Shown: piece after piece, positions 1 through 9,561 of the stretch
How positions within the stretch are numbered: position 1 is the first letter of the stretch
Layout of the letters: each line of letters opens with the position of its first letter
Source: Pseudoxanthomonas sp. CF385
Lineage (GTDB): Bacteria > Pseudomonadota > Gammaproteobacteria > Xanthomonadales > Xanthomonadaceae
Assembly (NCBI RefSeq): GCF_900104255.1
Contig: NZ_FNKZ01000002.1
Span: forward strand, 806,001 to 870,000
DNA: 64,000 nt
Direction: 5' to 3'
Translations under genes and position numbers: made by a program
Notes under the pieces: model-generated
What the model was told of the DNA's origin: nothing
Database searches by the model: none
What the model saw: the letters and a program-made list of their open reading frames with translations, nothing else

Positions 1-650
1 GGCACGAAGCGCACATAGCGGTAGCCGCCGCGGATCGGCGCTTCGGCGCGCACGAGGCGCTGTCCACCCCGCTGCAGTTCCACCAGGGTCACGCGGTCCT
101 GCAGCACATCCCAGGCTTGCAGGTCCTGGCTGCCCTCGATGCGGAAGGCGGCTTCGCGCGAAGCACCCGGCTCCCAGCTGATCTCCAGCGCCTCGGGATC
201 GTCGCGGATACCGCTCAGGTCCACCAGGAAAGCCCGGCCATGGCCGTCCACGGTGGCCGACGCGCCGCCATCGGCGTCGATCCGCACGATGCGCCCGTTG
301 TCGCCGAACTGCGCCGATACCCGCGAGGGCCCCACCGTGCCGGCAGCCGCACCCGGCAGCGGGAACCACGGCACCACGACGCGACGCGCCGGCAGCGCCG
401 TGGGTTGTTCGGGACCGAACAACGCGGCGGCGACCGGCTTGCCTTGCGCATCCAGCACGTCGACATCGCGCAGGTCGGGCCACGCGGTGGTGGCGTAAAC
501 GGTGCGATCGAGCTCGACGCGGTAGGCGCCCGCGCGTTCGGCCGACAGGGCCAGCGGCCAACGCTTCGCGTACGCGGCGTTCGTCGGCGCCTGCGCGAGC
601 GCCGCAGGCGAGGCCGTCAGCAATGCCAAAGCAAGCAGCAACGTCCTCAT
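1..650 (-). CDS. DUF3999-like exported protein (3' end outside window)
   Basis: This minus-strand gene runs off the left edge; its first 216 codons are visible. The protein starts MRTLLLALALLTASPAALAQ, a clear Sec signal peptide ending in an ALAQ cleavage site, so it is exported. The visible mature part is a beta-rich, galactose-binding-like region without an obvious catalytic motif. I assign DUF3999 from the sequence style and because DUF3999 genes commonly follow DUF2339 genes. The start codon overlaps the stop of the upstream DUF2339 gene (ATGA), so the two are translationally coupled. Function is unknown; an envelope role together with the DUF2339 membrane protein is inference. Confidence 0.65.
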   Translation of the reverse strand, partial: MRTLLLALALLTASPAALAQAPTNAAYAKRWPLALSAERAGAYRVELDRTVYATTAWPDLRDVDVLDAQGKPVAAALFGPEQPTALPARRVVVPWFPLPGAAAGTVGPSRVSAQFGDNGRIVRIDADGGASATVDGHGRAFLVDLSGIRDDPEALEISWEPGASREAAFRIEGSQDLQAWDVLQDRVTLVELQRGGQRLVRAEAPIRGGYRYVRFV

Positions 651-3406
651 GCGGTGGCCTCCTTCGTGTCGGCGCGACGCGGCGGCGCCGGCGCCAGGTA
701 ACCCACCACCGTGCAGAGCAGGCCGTAGGCGATGAACGAACCGATGCCCAGCAGGTTGCCCAGGTGCTGGCGATCCACCGTCATCAATTTCACCAACACC
801 ACGCCCATGAGCACGGCGCCACCCAGCCACAGCATGCGCTGGCCACGACGTGAACCGATCACCCAGCCCAGCACGCCCAACACGCTCCACACTACCGTCA
901 GGCTGGTCTGCGCGAGGCTGCCCGATAGCAGCGCGCCATCCCACGGCACGCCGCCCCAGTGATGCACGGCATGCAGCACGACCGAGGTGACCCAGACGAA
1001 GGCCGCCGCGGACAGCAGCACGATCTGCGCGGGCGCCATGCTGCGGTCTTCCGGCATCCACCAGCGCAGCAGCAAGACGAGCACCGCGAGCTGCGCGAGT
1101 TCCAGCGGATTCACCACCGGGATCCACGGCAACGGCGTGGCATCGCCGGCGACGAACAGCGAACCCACCCACCACAGCGCGAGCACGGAGAACAGCACGC
1201 CGAGCAGCGGCGTGCGCCAGCCGTCGAAACGCTCGCCCAGCGGTGCCGCCAGCCAGGTCCAGCGGAACAGCGCCAGGGCGACGACCACCAGCCACGGCAG
1301 CGCGATCAAACCGGCCGTCCAGCCCTGGCCCATGCCCTCCAGCCAGTCGGGCAGCCATGCGAACAGCAGGCTTGCCACCAGCGGCCACACCAGCCACCAC
1401 ACGAACTGCGCCGCACCGGCGAGGCGATGCTCGCTGTCGCGCAGGCACAGCAGACTGCGCACGCCCAGCACCGCATAAGCCAGCCAGGCCCATGCGCCGT
1501 TGCCTGCGAAGGGCTGCTGGTGCACATCGGCCTGCCACAGCGCCAGCGGCACCGCAGAGGCCAAGGCCGCCAGCGTCGTCCAAGCCAGTCCACCCGAAGG
1601 ACGACGACGATGCACTTCGGCCGCCAGCCATCCGCTCAGCGCCACGAAGGCGAGCATCGCGTCGGGCTCGTCCCGATGGCCCAGGTACCGGCTGATCTCC
1701 AGCGTGCCGTTGCCCAGCCACCAGGCCAGGCCCCACAGGTAGTACAGGCCCGCGAGGGCGCCCTGCCGACCGCGGTAGCTCCACGCGCTGGCAAAACCGG
1801 CGATCGCGATCAGCAGCGCGCTCATGAAGGGCGCATTGGCGAACATCGGCGCGCCCGGCACGTCGAACGCATTGCCCGACGTCCACGCATCGGCACGCGC
1901 GATGAAGAACGCACATGCCGCGGCCAGCTGCAGGCCCGCGCCGGTGAACTGCGGCAGCAGGCGCGACTGGCGCAGGCCCAGCCACACCAGCGCCGCGCCT
2001 TCGAGCGCGAACACGCACGCGGTGGCCTGCGCCGACAACGCCAGCGGCACGGCCAGCGTGGCGAAGCCCACGGCGAGCAGCGCATAGGACTGCGCGAGCA
2101 CGTCGTATCCGTCGCGACGACGCAGCAGCCCTGCCAGCCCCGCGTACAGCACGCCCAGCCCCAGCGCGCAGAACGCCAACGGCAGGCGGCTGTCTTCGAA
2201 CGTGCCGCCCTGCATCAGGCCGGCCTGCAGCGAGAACGCCACCAGCGGCATGCCGAACACCAGGCAGCCATCGATGAAGTCGCGGCGGCTGGCCGGCTGG
2301 CGACGCGCGAACAGCAGCGGGATCAGCAGGTAGAAGACGAAGAACAGCGCCAGGAACGGCTGCGTGGTGCCGTACTTCTCCGGCGCGTAGTCGAACAGGC
2401 CCCACGCGGTGCCGATGCCGAAGGTGAAGGCGAACCCGAGCAGGTTGAGCAAGCGCCAGGACTTGTACCAGGCGATCCCGACGATGGCCGCGTTGAGCAC
2501 CGCGTAGTACGAGAACAGCGCCACGTGGTTGCCGCTGCCGGTCGACAGCCAGATCGGCGCGAGGAAACCGGCCAGCAGCGCGAACACCGCCAGCGACTTC
2601 GCATCCTGCAGCACGGCCAGCATGCCCGCGCCTGCAACGAGCGCGATGCTCAGCGCGAAGGCCGCGCCGACCGGCATCAGACCGAAGATCTTGAAGGCGG
2701 CGAACACCACCAGCAGCAGCACGCCGATGGCACCGCCCTGCAGGCTGAGCGCGAAGACGCGGTTGCTCTCGCGCTTGCGCCAGGCGAACACCAGCGCACC
2801 CAGGGCAGCGGCGGCGACACCGGCCAGGCGCAGCTCCGGCGGCAGGGTGAACCAGCCTTGGTCGGCGCCGTACTTCAGCAGCGCGGCGACGCCGGAGAAC
2901 AGCACCAGCACGCCGATCTTCACCGGCACATTGCCGACGGTGAACCAGCGCTGCACCGCGCGGAGGGCGACTTCCAGCAGGCCAGGCGTGGCGGGACGTG
3001 CAGGCGGCGCGGGGCGCGGCGGCAGCGGTTGCGGCAGCGGTTGCGGCGGCGGACGCGGCGCCTCCGGCGCGGGAGGAATCGGCGGCGGACCGGCCGTGCG
3101 GCTCGCTGCCGCAGCGGCGGGTGCGGGCGTCGCGCGCGGCGGCGGCGTGGGCGCGGCGTCGCGCATCAGGTCCGCCAGCGTGGGGCCTTCCTCGACCGGC
3201 GGCGCGGCGGGCGTCGCCGTCGCCACGCTCGCGGGTGGCGCCGCGGCTTCGGCGGCCCGTGCCGCGCGCAACTGCGCGATCTGCGCTTCCAGCGTCGTCA
3301 CCCGGCGCTTCAGGCCGCTGACCGACACCAGCGCGATGATGAGCAGGACGGGCATGGCCAGTACGGCCAGCCCCACCAGGACCAACAACCCGACCACGTC
3401 ATCCAT
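647..3406 (-). CDS. DUF2339 multi-pass membrane protein
   Basis: This is a 919-residue protein. A transmembrane segment sits at residues 3-27, followed by a short coiled-coil stretch with TLEAQIAQLRAARAAE, then a long Pro/Ala-rich linker to about residue 140. After that come more than 20 hydrophobic helices running almost to the C-terminus. This architecture is typical of the DUF2339 family. I chose the start MDDVVGLL rather than the ATG-like codon 48 codons upstream because the upstream extension is Arg/Gly-rich and non-membrane, and a CGAGG-type ribosome site precedes the chosen ATG. No enzymatic motif is visible. The gene is coupled to the DUF3999-like gene downstream, which suggests joint function in the inner membrane. 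Biochemical role unknown. Confidence 0.8.
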   Translation of the reverse strand: MDDVVGLLVLVGLAVLAMPVLLIIALVSVSGLKRRVTTLEAQIAQLRAARAAEAAAPPASVATATPAAPPVEEGPTLADLMRDAAPTPPPRATPAPAAAAASRTAGPPPIPPAPEAPRPPPQPLPQPLPPRPAPPARPATPGLLEVALRAVQRWFTVGNVPVKIGVLVLFSGVAALLKYGADQGWFTLPPELRLAGVAAAALGALVFAWRKRESNRVFALSLQGGAIGVLLLVVFAAFKIFGLMPVGAAFALSIALVAGAGMLAVLQDAKSLAVFALLAGFLAPIWLSTGSGNHVALFSYYAVLNAAIVGIAWYKSWRLLNLLGFAFTFGIGTAWGLFDYAPEKYGTTQPFLALFFVFYLLIPLLFARRQPASRRDFIDGCLVFGMPLVAFSLQAGLMQGGTFEDSRLPLAFCALGLGVLYAGLAGLLRRRDGYDVLAQSYALLAVGFATLAVPLALSAQATACVFALEGAALVWLGLRQSRLLPQFTGAGLQLAAACAFFIARADAWTSGNAFDVPGAPMFANAPFMSALLIAIAGFASAWSYRGRQGALAGLYYLWGLAWWLGNGTLEISRYLGHRDEPDAMLAFVALSGWLAAEVHRRRPSGGLAWTTLAALASAVPLALWQADVHQQPFAGNGAWAWLAYAVLGVRSLLCLRDSEHRLAGAAQFVWWLVWPLVASLLFAWLPDWLEGMGQGWTAGLIALPWLVVVALALFRWTWLAAPLGERFDGWRTPLLGVLFSVLALWWVGSLFVAGDATPLPWIPVVNPLELAQLAVLVLLLRWWMPEDRSMAPAQIVLLSAAAFVWVTSVVLHAVHHWGGVPWDGALLSGSLAQTSLTVVWSVLGVLGWVIGSRRGQRMLWLGGAVLMGVVLVKLMTVDRQHLGNLLGIGSFIAYGLLCTVVGYLAPAPPRRADTKEATA

Positions 3407-3578
3407 TCCCCGACCTCGCCTGTGCGTGTTTCCGGTGCAAGGACGCGGAATGCCGCATCCTCCGGCCGTCCATGCAGCCGCGTCCGCAGCCTCGGGCATG
3501 GCCCGGGGATTTGCAAGATTCCGATCCGCGGGTGGTAGCGGACGGCGCATCGGGTATCACCTGGCGATACCCGGAAAC

Positions 3579-3607
3579 GATACGGGCGCCCTGGAGGCGC
3601 CCGTATC
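3579..3607 (-). terminator. Rho-independent terminator after gap
   Basis: A perfect 12-bp inverted repeat (GATACGGGCGCC / GGCGCCCGTATC) with a 5-nt loop lies 35 nt past the gap stop codon. On the minus strand it is followed by GTTTCC, a weak T tract. It separates gap from the DUF2339 operon, which starts at 3406. Confidence 0.7.
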
Positions 3608-3642
3608 GGGTCATGCGGCCGCCGCCCGGGCCGCGCTTCGGC

Positions 3643-4650
<1,008 letters not shown>

Positions 4651-4700
4651 TCAGGACTCCTGCGGCCGCGCCCGGCGCGGCGGGGTTGACGGGGGCCGTC

Positions 4701-4709
4701 ATTCTATCA
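4701..4709 (-). promoter_or_regulatory. Extended -10 promoter of gap
   Basis: On the minus strand the sequence reads TGATAGAAT, i.e. TGn followed by TAGAAT, a good extended -10 element. It implies transcription starting near 4694, about 47 nt before the gap start codon. No clear -35 hexamer is visible, as is common with extended -10 promoters. Confidence 0.5.
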
Positions 4710-4739
4710 GGCCACCCCGCCCGCACGCCGTGGCGGGCA

Positions 4740-4753
4740 TTGATCAGGATCAA
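4740..4753. promoter_or_regulatory. FNR/ANR-type operator between gap and ompW
   Basis: TTGATCAGGATCAA matches the FNR consensus TTGAT-N4-ATCAA exactly. It lies 57 nt before the ompW start and 92 nt before the gap start. If ompW transcription starts near 4788 (candidate -10 GAGACT at 4776-4781), the box is centred near -41.5, the geometry of FNR class II activation. OmpW genes are FNR-controlled in enteric bacteria; control here is inferred. Confidence 0.6.
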
Positions 4754-4810
4754 GGCGGCGCCGGATACGCGGGCGGAGACTGGCCCCACATTCCAACGAG
4801 CGTCACCACC

Positions 4811-5431
4811 ATGAAGAAGACCCTGATCCCGATTGCCATCGCCCTCGCCCTCGGCGCCGCCGTGCCCGCCTTCGCCCAGTCCAAGGGCGACTGGACCCTG
4901 GGCGTCGGCGCGCACCAGGTGAACCCGAAGTCCGACAACGGCACGCTGGCAGGCGGCACGCTGCCGCTGGACATCGACAGCGACGTCAAGCCGACCATCA
5001 CCTTCGAGTACTTCCTGCGCGACAACCTGGGCCTGGAAGTGCTGGCCGCGCTGCCCTTCAAGCACGATATCGCCGTCGACGGCGTCGGCACCGTGGGCAG
5101 CACCAAGCACCTGCCGCCGACCGTCTCGCTGCAGTACCACTTCAACAGCAAGGGCAAGGTCTCGCCGTTCCTCGGCGCCGGCCTGAACTACACCACGTTC
5201 TTCAGCGAGGACACGAAAGGCGCGCTGGAAGGCACCAAGCTGAAGCTCGATGACTCGTGGGGCCTGGCCGCGCACGTCGGCATGGACATCAAGGTCAGCG
5301 AGCGTGGCGCGGTGCGCGTGGACGCCCGCTGGATCGACATCGATACCGACGTCAAGGTCGACGGCGCCAAGCTGGGCACCGCGAACATCGACCCGCTGGT
5401 GTACGGCGTGGCTTATGTAGTGAAGTTCTGA
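4811..5431 (+). CDS. ompW: OmpW family outer-membrane protein
   Basis: This 206-residue protein has a Sec signal peptide (MKKTLIPIAIALALGAAVPAFAQ, cleaved after AFA). The remainder is a small beta-barrel with alternating amphipathic strands, ending in the aromatic YVVKF typical of barrel proteins inserted by the Bam complex. Family hallmarks are visible: DNLGLEVLAALPFKHDI, LPPTVSLQYHF and SPFLGAGLNYTTFF. OmpW proteins form narrow eight-stranded channels for small hydrophobic molecules. The gene stands alone on the plus strand, divergent from gap, 57 nt downstream of a perfect FNR-type box, suggesting oxygen-responsive expression. It is separated from the nuclease gene by 57 nt. Confidence 0.93.
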   Translation: MKKTLIPIAIALALGAAVPAFAQSKGDWTLGVGAHQVNPKSDNGTLAGGTLPLDIDSDVKPTITFEYFLRDNLGLEVLAALPFKHDIAVDGVGTVGSTKHLPPTVSLQYHFNSKGKVSPFLGAGLNYTTFFSEDTKGALEGTKLKLDDSWGLAAHVGMDIKVSERGAVRVDARWIDIDTDVKVDGAKLGTANIDPLVYGVAYVVKF

Positions 5432-5488
5432 GCCACGCTCAGCACGCAACGCGCAATGGGGACGGCCCGTGTCGGTTAAAGTACCGGC

Positions 5489-6304
5489 ATGGTCCGTCCC
5501 CTTCTTCTTGCCGCCACCCTCGTCGTCTTCCTCGCCGGCGTCCTCGTGTCCGCACCCGCGTGGGCGTGGGGCCCGATGGGCCATCGCCTGGTCGCGCAGC
5601 TCGCGTGGGACGACCTGACGCCGGCGGCGCGACGCCAGGCCGAAGCGCTGCTGAAAGGCGAACCGGACCCCACCCTGGCCGGCATCGCCAGCTGGGCGGA
5701 CGATCTGCGCGACAGCGATCCCGTGCTCGGCAAGAAGACCGCGCGCTGGCACTTCGTCAACATCGGCGAACACGATTGCGCCTACGAACAGGTGCGCGAC
5801 TGCCCCGGCGGCAACTGCGTGGTGGAAGCGATCAGGACGCAGGCCGCAATCCTGGCCGACCCGGGTCGCACGCGCACCGAACGGCTGCAGGCGTTGAAAT
5901 TCGTCGTCCACTTCGTCGGCGATGTGCACCAGCCGCTGCACGCCGGTTACGGCCGCGACAAGGGCGGCAACGACGTGCAGATCAACTTCAACGAACGCGG
6001 CACCAACCTGCACACGCTGTGGGACAGCCGCATGCTGCTGTCCACCGGACGCAGCGAAGCCGACTACCTGCGCCGGCTGCGTGCGCTGCCGCGCCCGAAA
6101 CTCGGCGCGGTCATGCTGCCGCCACCCTCGGCGGACTGGGCCGAGCGGTCGTGCCGCGTCGTGACCCGACCCGACTTCTACCCGCGCCGCACCAAGCTGG
6201 CGCAGAGTTACGTGGACCAGCACCTGCCCATCGTGGAGCGCCAGCTGCGCGCCGGTGGCGTGGCCCTGGCCGCGGTGTTGAACCAGGCACTCGATACCCA
6301 CTGA
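5489..6304 (+). CDS. S1/P1 family zinc-dependent nuclease, secreted
   Basis: This 271-residue protein belongs to the S1/P1 single-strand-specific nuclease family (phospholipase C-like trinuclear zinc fold). A signal peptide is cleaved after APAWA, leaving Trp27 as the mature N-terminus; that Trp is a zinc ligand in this family. Other ligands visible are His32, Asp71, His88 in WHFVNI, His141 and Asp145 in VVHFVGDVHQPLH, His151, Asp162 in KGGNDV, and His175 and Asp179 in NLHTLWDSRM. All metal ligands seem intact, so an active periplasmic or extracellular nuclease/phosphatase is expected. Only 20 nt separate it from the molybdopterin-fold gene, so it may be cotranscribed with the mod genes. Confidence 0.93.
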   Translation: MVRPLLLAATLVVFLAGVLVSAPAWAWGPMGHRLVAQLAWDDLTPAARRQAEALLKGEPDPTLAGIASWADDLRDSDPVLGKKTARWHFVNIGEHDCAYEQVRDCPGGNCVVEAIRTQAAILADPGRTRTERLQALKFVVHFVGDVHQPLHAGYGRDKGGNDVQINFNERGTNLHTLWDSRMLLSTGRSEADYLRRLRALPRPKLGAVMLPPPSADWAERSCRVVTRPDFYPRRTKLAQSYVDQHLPIVERQLRAGGVALAAVLNQALDTH

Positions 6305-6324
6305 TCCACCCACGGGAGCATCCC

Positions 6325-6819
6325 ATGAGGCATCGGTTCCGTACGTCCGCGCTGATCCTGTGCTGTTTGGGCGTGCCGCTCGCATCGGCCTTCGCGCAAT
6401 CGCATGCGGCGCATGCGCCCGCCTCACCGGTGCCTGACCGCATGGAACTGGCATGGAGCCCGGCGCTGATCGATGGCCTGCCGCGCCACGATGTCAGCAT
6501 CGACGTGCACGGTACGCCGCTGCGCTGCGAGGGCGTCGCCCTGGTGGACCTGCTGCGGCGCGCCGGCGCGATGCCTGCGGAACCGCTGCGCGGCGCGCAC
6601 CTTGCGCGCCGGGTGGACGTGATGTCGAGCGACGGCTATCGCGTGGTGTTCTCGCTGGGCGAACTGGATCGCTCGCTCGGCAAGCAGGCGGTGTACGTGG
6701 CCGACCGCTGCAACGGCCAACCGCTGGACGCCCGCGAGGGGCCCGCACGCCTGCTCGTCCCCGGCGACAGCCGGCCGGCGCGCAGCGCACGCCAGATCAA
6801 GACGTTCGTCATCGAGTAG
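6325..6819 (+). CDS. Small periplasmic molybdopterin-dependent oxidoreductase-fold protein
   Basis: This 164-residue protein has a signal peptide ending ASAFAQ. The rest resembles the sulfite-oxidase-type molybdopterin-binding domain: the segments [31 protein letters not shown] and [10 protein letters not shown] appear in the expected order. It is far shorter than a full sulfite oxidase (no dimerisation domain). A single Cys in LRCEGV is in about the right place to ligate Mo, but whether cofactor is bound cannot be decided here. The position immediately before modA (26 nt) supports a molybdenum link. The ATG follows a GGGAGCA ribosome site. Confidence 0.75.
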   Translation: MRHRFRTSALILCCLGVPLASAFAQSHAAHAPASPVPDRMELAWSPALIDGLPRHDVSIDVHGTPLRCEGVALVDLLRRAGAMPAEPLRGAHLARRVDVMSSDGYRVVFSLGELDRSLGKQAVYVADRCNGQPLDAREGPARLLVPGDSRPARSARQIKTFVIE

Positions 6820-6845
6820 TGTCCCTTCCCCCAAGGAGTGCCTGC

Positions 6846-7631
6846 ATGAACCTGTCTCCGCTCCGCTCGCCGTTCGCCGTCCTCGTGCTGCTCGCATCGC
6901 TGCTGGTGCCGGGCGTCGCACGGGCGCAGGACAATACCGGCCTCACCGTCTTCGCCGCCGCCAGCCTGAAGGAATCGCTGGATGAGGCTGCCGCGGCCTA
7001 CCAGAAGCAGACCGGCGTGCCGGTGCGCGTCTCGTATGCCGCGAGCTCGGCGCTGGCGCGCCAGATCGAACAGGGTGCGCCGGCCGACGTGTTCTTCTCC
7101 GCCGACCTCGAGTGGATGGACTACCTGCAGCAGCGCGACAAGCTCGACGTCGCCACCCGCCGCTCGCTGCTGGGCAACCAGTTGGTGCTCGTCGCACCGA
7201 AGGCGAGCAAGGCGCGCGTCGACCTGAAGCGGCCCGCGACCTTCCTCGCCGCACTCGGCGACGGCCGCCTGGCGGTCGGCCAGACGCAGACCGTGCCGGC
7301 CGGCAAGTACGCCAAGGCGTCGCTGGAATCGCTGTCGCTGTGGAACGGCGTCAAGGCACGGCTCGCCGAATCGGAGAGCGTGCGCGCGGCGCTGATGCTG
7401 GTGGCACGCGGCGAGACTCCGCTGGGCATCGTGTACGCCTCCGACGCGAAGGCGGAGCCGGCGGTGCGCGTGGTGGCCACCTTCGCCGAAGACACCCATC
7501 CACCCATCGTCTATCCCGTGGCGGCGCTGCGTGGACCGCGCTCCCCACAGGCCACGGCGTTCGTGCAATGGCTGGCGTCGCCCGCCGCCGATGCGATCTT
7601 CCAGCGCCGTGGCTTCGCGGTAAAGAACTGA
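6846..7631 (+). CDS. modA: Molybdate ABC transporter substrate-binding protein
   Basis: This 261-residue periplasmic protein carries a signal peptide (cleaved near VARAQ) followed by the ModA family start [15 protein letters not shown]. Typical segments include [21 protein letters not shown], where the Ser residues contact molybdate, and [14 protein letters not shown] and YPVAALRG near the C-terminus. It captures molybdate (and tungstate) for the ModB permease. The ATG follows an AAGGAG ribosome site by six bases. modB begins 7 nt after its stop, so they form an operon. Confidence 0.95.
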   Translation: MNLSPLRSPFAVLVLLASLLVPGVARAQDNTGLTVFAAASLKESLDEAAAAYQKQTGVPVRVSYAASSALARQIEQGAPADVFFSADLEWMDYLQQRDKLDVATRRSLLGNQLVLVAPKASKARVDLKRPATFLAALGDGRLAVGQTQTVPAGKYAKASLESLSLWNGVKARLAESESVRAALMLVARGETPLGIVYASDAKAEPAVRVVATFAEDTHPPIVYPVAALRGPRSPQATAFVQWLASPAADAIFQRRGFAVKN

Positions 7632-7638
7632 CCCGCAC

Positions 7639-8340
7639 GTGTTCGACGCGTTCTCGCCGGAAGAACTCACCGCCATCCGCCTCAGCCTGAAGGTGGCGCT
7701 GGTGGCGGCGCTGGCCAGCCTGCCGTTCGGCGTGCTCGTCGGCTGGCTGCTGGCACGCACGCGCTTCCCCGGCAAAGCGCTGCTGGACGCCGTGGTGCAC
7801 CTGCCGCTGGTGCTGCCGCCGGTGGTGATGGGGTATGCGCTGCTGGTCACGCTGGGCGCGCAGGGCAGCGTGGGCGGTTTCCTGAAGGAGCACCTAGGCA
7901 TCGTGTTCGCGTTCCGCTGGACCGGCGCCGCGCTGGCCTGCGCGGTGATGGGATTCCCGCTGATGGTGCGCGCGATCCGCCTGTCGCTCGAAGCCACCGA
8001 TCGTCGTCTGGAACAAGCCGCCTCAACGCTGGGGGCGGGCCCTTGGCGCGTGTTCTTTACCGTCACGCTGCCGCTCGCATGGCCCGGACTGGTCGCCGGC
8101 AGTTTGCTCGCCTTCGCCAAGGCGCTCGGCGAGTTCGGCGCCACGATCACCTTCGTGTCCAACATCCCCGGCGAGACGCAGACGCTGTCGTCCGCGATCT
8201 ACGGCCTGATGCAGGTGCCCGGCGGCGAAGCCGGCATCTGGCGGCTGGCCGCGGTGGCCGTGGCGATCTCGCTGGCCGCGCTGCTGTTCTCCGAATGGCT
8301 GGTGCGCCGCCACTACACGCGCCAGGACGAGGACGTCTGA
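7639..8340 (+). CDS. modB: Molybdate ABC transporter permease
   Basis: This 233-residue inner-membrane permease has about five hydrophobic helices. It has the ABC permease EAA loop around EQAASTLGAGPWRVFFTVTLPLAWPG and the ModB hallmarks LPLVLPPVVMGYALL and ALGEFGATITF. Translation begins at GTG (FDAFSPEELTAIRLSLKVA follows); no ATG is near the family's usual start. The stop codon TGA overlaps the ATG of modC (TGATG), indicating translational coupling of the permease and ATPase. Confidence 0.95.
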   Translation: MFDAFSPEELTAIRLSLKVALVAALASLPFGVLVGWLLARTRFPGKALLDAVVHLPLVLPPVVMGYALLVTLGAQGSVGGFLKEHLGIVFAFRWTGAALACAVMGFPLMVRAIRLSLEATDRRLEQAASTLGAGPWRVFFTVTLPLAWPGLVAGSLLAFAKALGEFGATITFVSNIPGETQTLSSAIYGLMQVPGGEAGIWRLAAVAVAISLAALLFSEWLVRRHYTRQDEDV

Positions 8341-8957
8341 TGCTGCACCTGGACATCGAACTGCGGCGCGGCCACTTCCACCGCCATGTGCGGATCGACG
8401 ACGACGCCCGCGTAATCGCGCTGGTGGGGCCCTCGGGCGCAGGCAAGACATCCGTCCTCAACGCCATCGCCGGACTGGTGACGCCGGTCGCCGGCCGCAT
8501 CGACGTCGACGGCCACTGCCTGTTCGACAGCGCGCGCCGTATCGATGTGCCCGTGCACCAGCGCCGCATCGGCTACGTCTTCCAGGATGCGCGGCTGTTC
8601 CCGCACCTGGACGTGCGCCGCAACCTGCTTTACGGACGCCATGGCGGACGCGGGGCGCCGCGCTTCGGTTTCGACGCGGTCGTGGAGCTGCTCGGCATCG
8701 GGCCGCTGCTCGGCCGCCGCACGCGCAACCTCTCCGGCGGCGAAGCGCAACGCGTGGCGATCGGCCGCGCCCTGCTGGCGCAACCGTCGCTGCTGCTGTT
8801 CGACGAGCCGCTGTCGTCGCTGGACCAAGCGCGTCGAGAGGAACTGATCCCGTACCTGCAGCGCGTGCGCGACGAGATCCGCCTGCCCATCGTCTATGTC
8901 AGTCACCATCCGGACGAAGTGCGCCGGGTGGCCGACTCCACACATACCCTCGACTGA
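8340..8957 (+). CDS. modC: Molybdate ABC transporter ATPase, short form without Mop/TOBE domain
   Basis: This ATP-binding subunit is 205 residues. Walker A is GPSGAGKTS (30-38), the Q-loop is in YVFQDARLF, the signature is LSGGEAQR (131-138), Walker B is LLLFDEP (151-157) and the switch His is in VYVSHHPDEV. The protein ends shortly after the ABC core at THTLD. Classical ModC proteins are around 350 residues with a C-terminal molybdate-binding Mop (TOBE) domain; that part is absent and no remnant is visible downstream in any frame. Transport should be possible, but allosteric inhibition through TOBE would be lost. It overlaps modB by one base. Confidence 0.92.
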   Translation: MLHLDIELRRGHFHRHVRIDDDARVIALVGPSGAGKTSVLNAIAGLVTPVAGRIDVDGHCLFDSARRIDVPVHQRRIGYVFQDARLFPHLDVRRNLLYGRHGGRGAPRFGFDAVVELLGIGPLLGRRTRNLSGGEAQRVAIGRALLAQPSLLLFDEPLSSLDQARREELIPYLQRVRDEIRLPIVYVSHHPDEVRRVADSTHTLD

Positions 8958-8997
8958 CGCGCCCGTATCCTGCGGCGACGCCATCGGAGCCGTCCGC

Positions 8998-9558
8998 ATG
9001 AAGCCACCGAAACGCTGGAAGTCACTGCCCGTGGAGCAGACGCGCCGCTACCTGGAACCGGGCCCCGTGGTCCTGCTCAGCACGGCGCACCGCGGCGAAC
9101 GCGCGATCATGACGCTGGGCTGGCACATGATGCTGGGCTACGACCTGGTGGGCACCTATATCTGGCAGGCCAACCGGAGCCACGCACTGGCCCGTGCCAG
9201 CCGCCAGTGCGTCATCAACCTGCCGACCGAAGACCTGCTGGATACCGTCGTGCGCATCGGCAACTGCAGCAGCACGGAACAGGACAAGTTCGAGCGCTTC
9301 GATCTCAGCGCCCTGCCCGCGCGCGAGGTGGATGCGCCGCGCATCGCCGAATGCCACGCGCAGTTCGAATGCCGGCTGCACGAAACCCGGATCACCGCCG
9401 ACTACCCGCTGTTCGTGTGGCGCGTCGTGGCGGCCCACATCGCGCCCTCGCCGCGCGTGCCCCGCACGGTGCACTACCGGGGCGACGGCCGCTTCATGGT
9501 CGCCGGCCGCGAGGTGTCCCGACGCCGCCTGTTCCGGCCGGACATGCTGGAGCAATAG
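8998..9558 (+). CDS. Flavin reductase-like (FMN split-barrel) protein
   Basis: This 186-residue protein resembles the flavin reductase / DIM6-NTAB split-barrel family: EPGPVVLLSTAHRGERAIMTLGWHMM near the N-terminus is the usual FMN-binding first strands, followed by CVINLPTEDLLDTVVRIGN and RLHETRITADYPLFVWRVVAAHI. The start MKPPKRWKSLPVEQ was chosen because longer readings overlap modC and lack family similarity. The gene begins 40 nt after modC. Flavin reductases supply reduced flavin or act as flavin-dependent oxidoreductases; the specific substrate is unknown. It converges on the lipoprotein gene with a 3-nt gap. Confidence 0.82.
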   Translation: MKPPKRWKSLPVEQTRRYLEPGPVVLLSTAHRGERAIMTLGWHMMLGYDLVGTYIWQANRSHALARASRQCVINLPTEDLLDTVVRIGNCSSTEQDKFERFDLSALPAREVDAPRIAECHAQFECRLHETRITADYPLFVWRVVAAHIAPSPRVPRTVHYRGDGRFMVAGREVSRRRLFRPDMLEQ

Positions 9559-9561
9559 GCA

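Noticed and set aside
959..3538. Long plus-strand open frame of 859 codons opposite the DUF2339 gene
   Set aside because: Its translation is Arg/Gln/His-rich with no domain or signal, whereas the minus strand gives a coherent multi-pass membrane protein. High GC creates such antisense frames.
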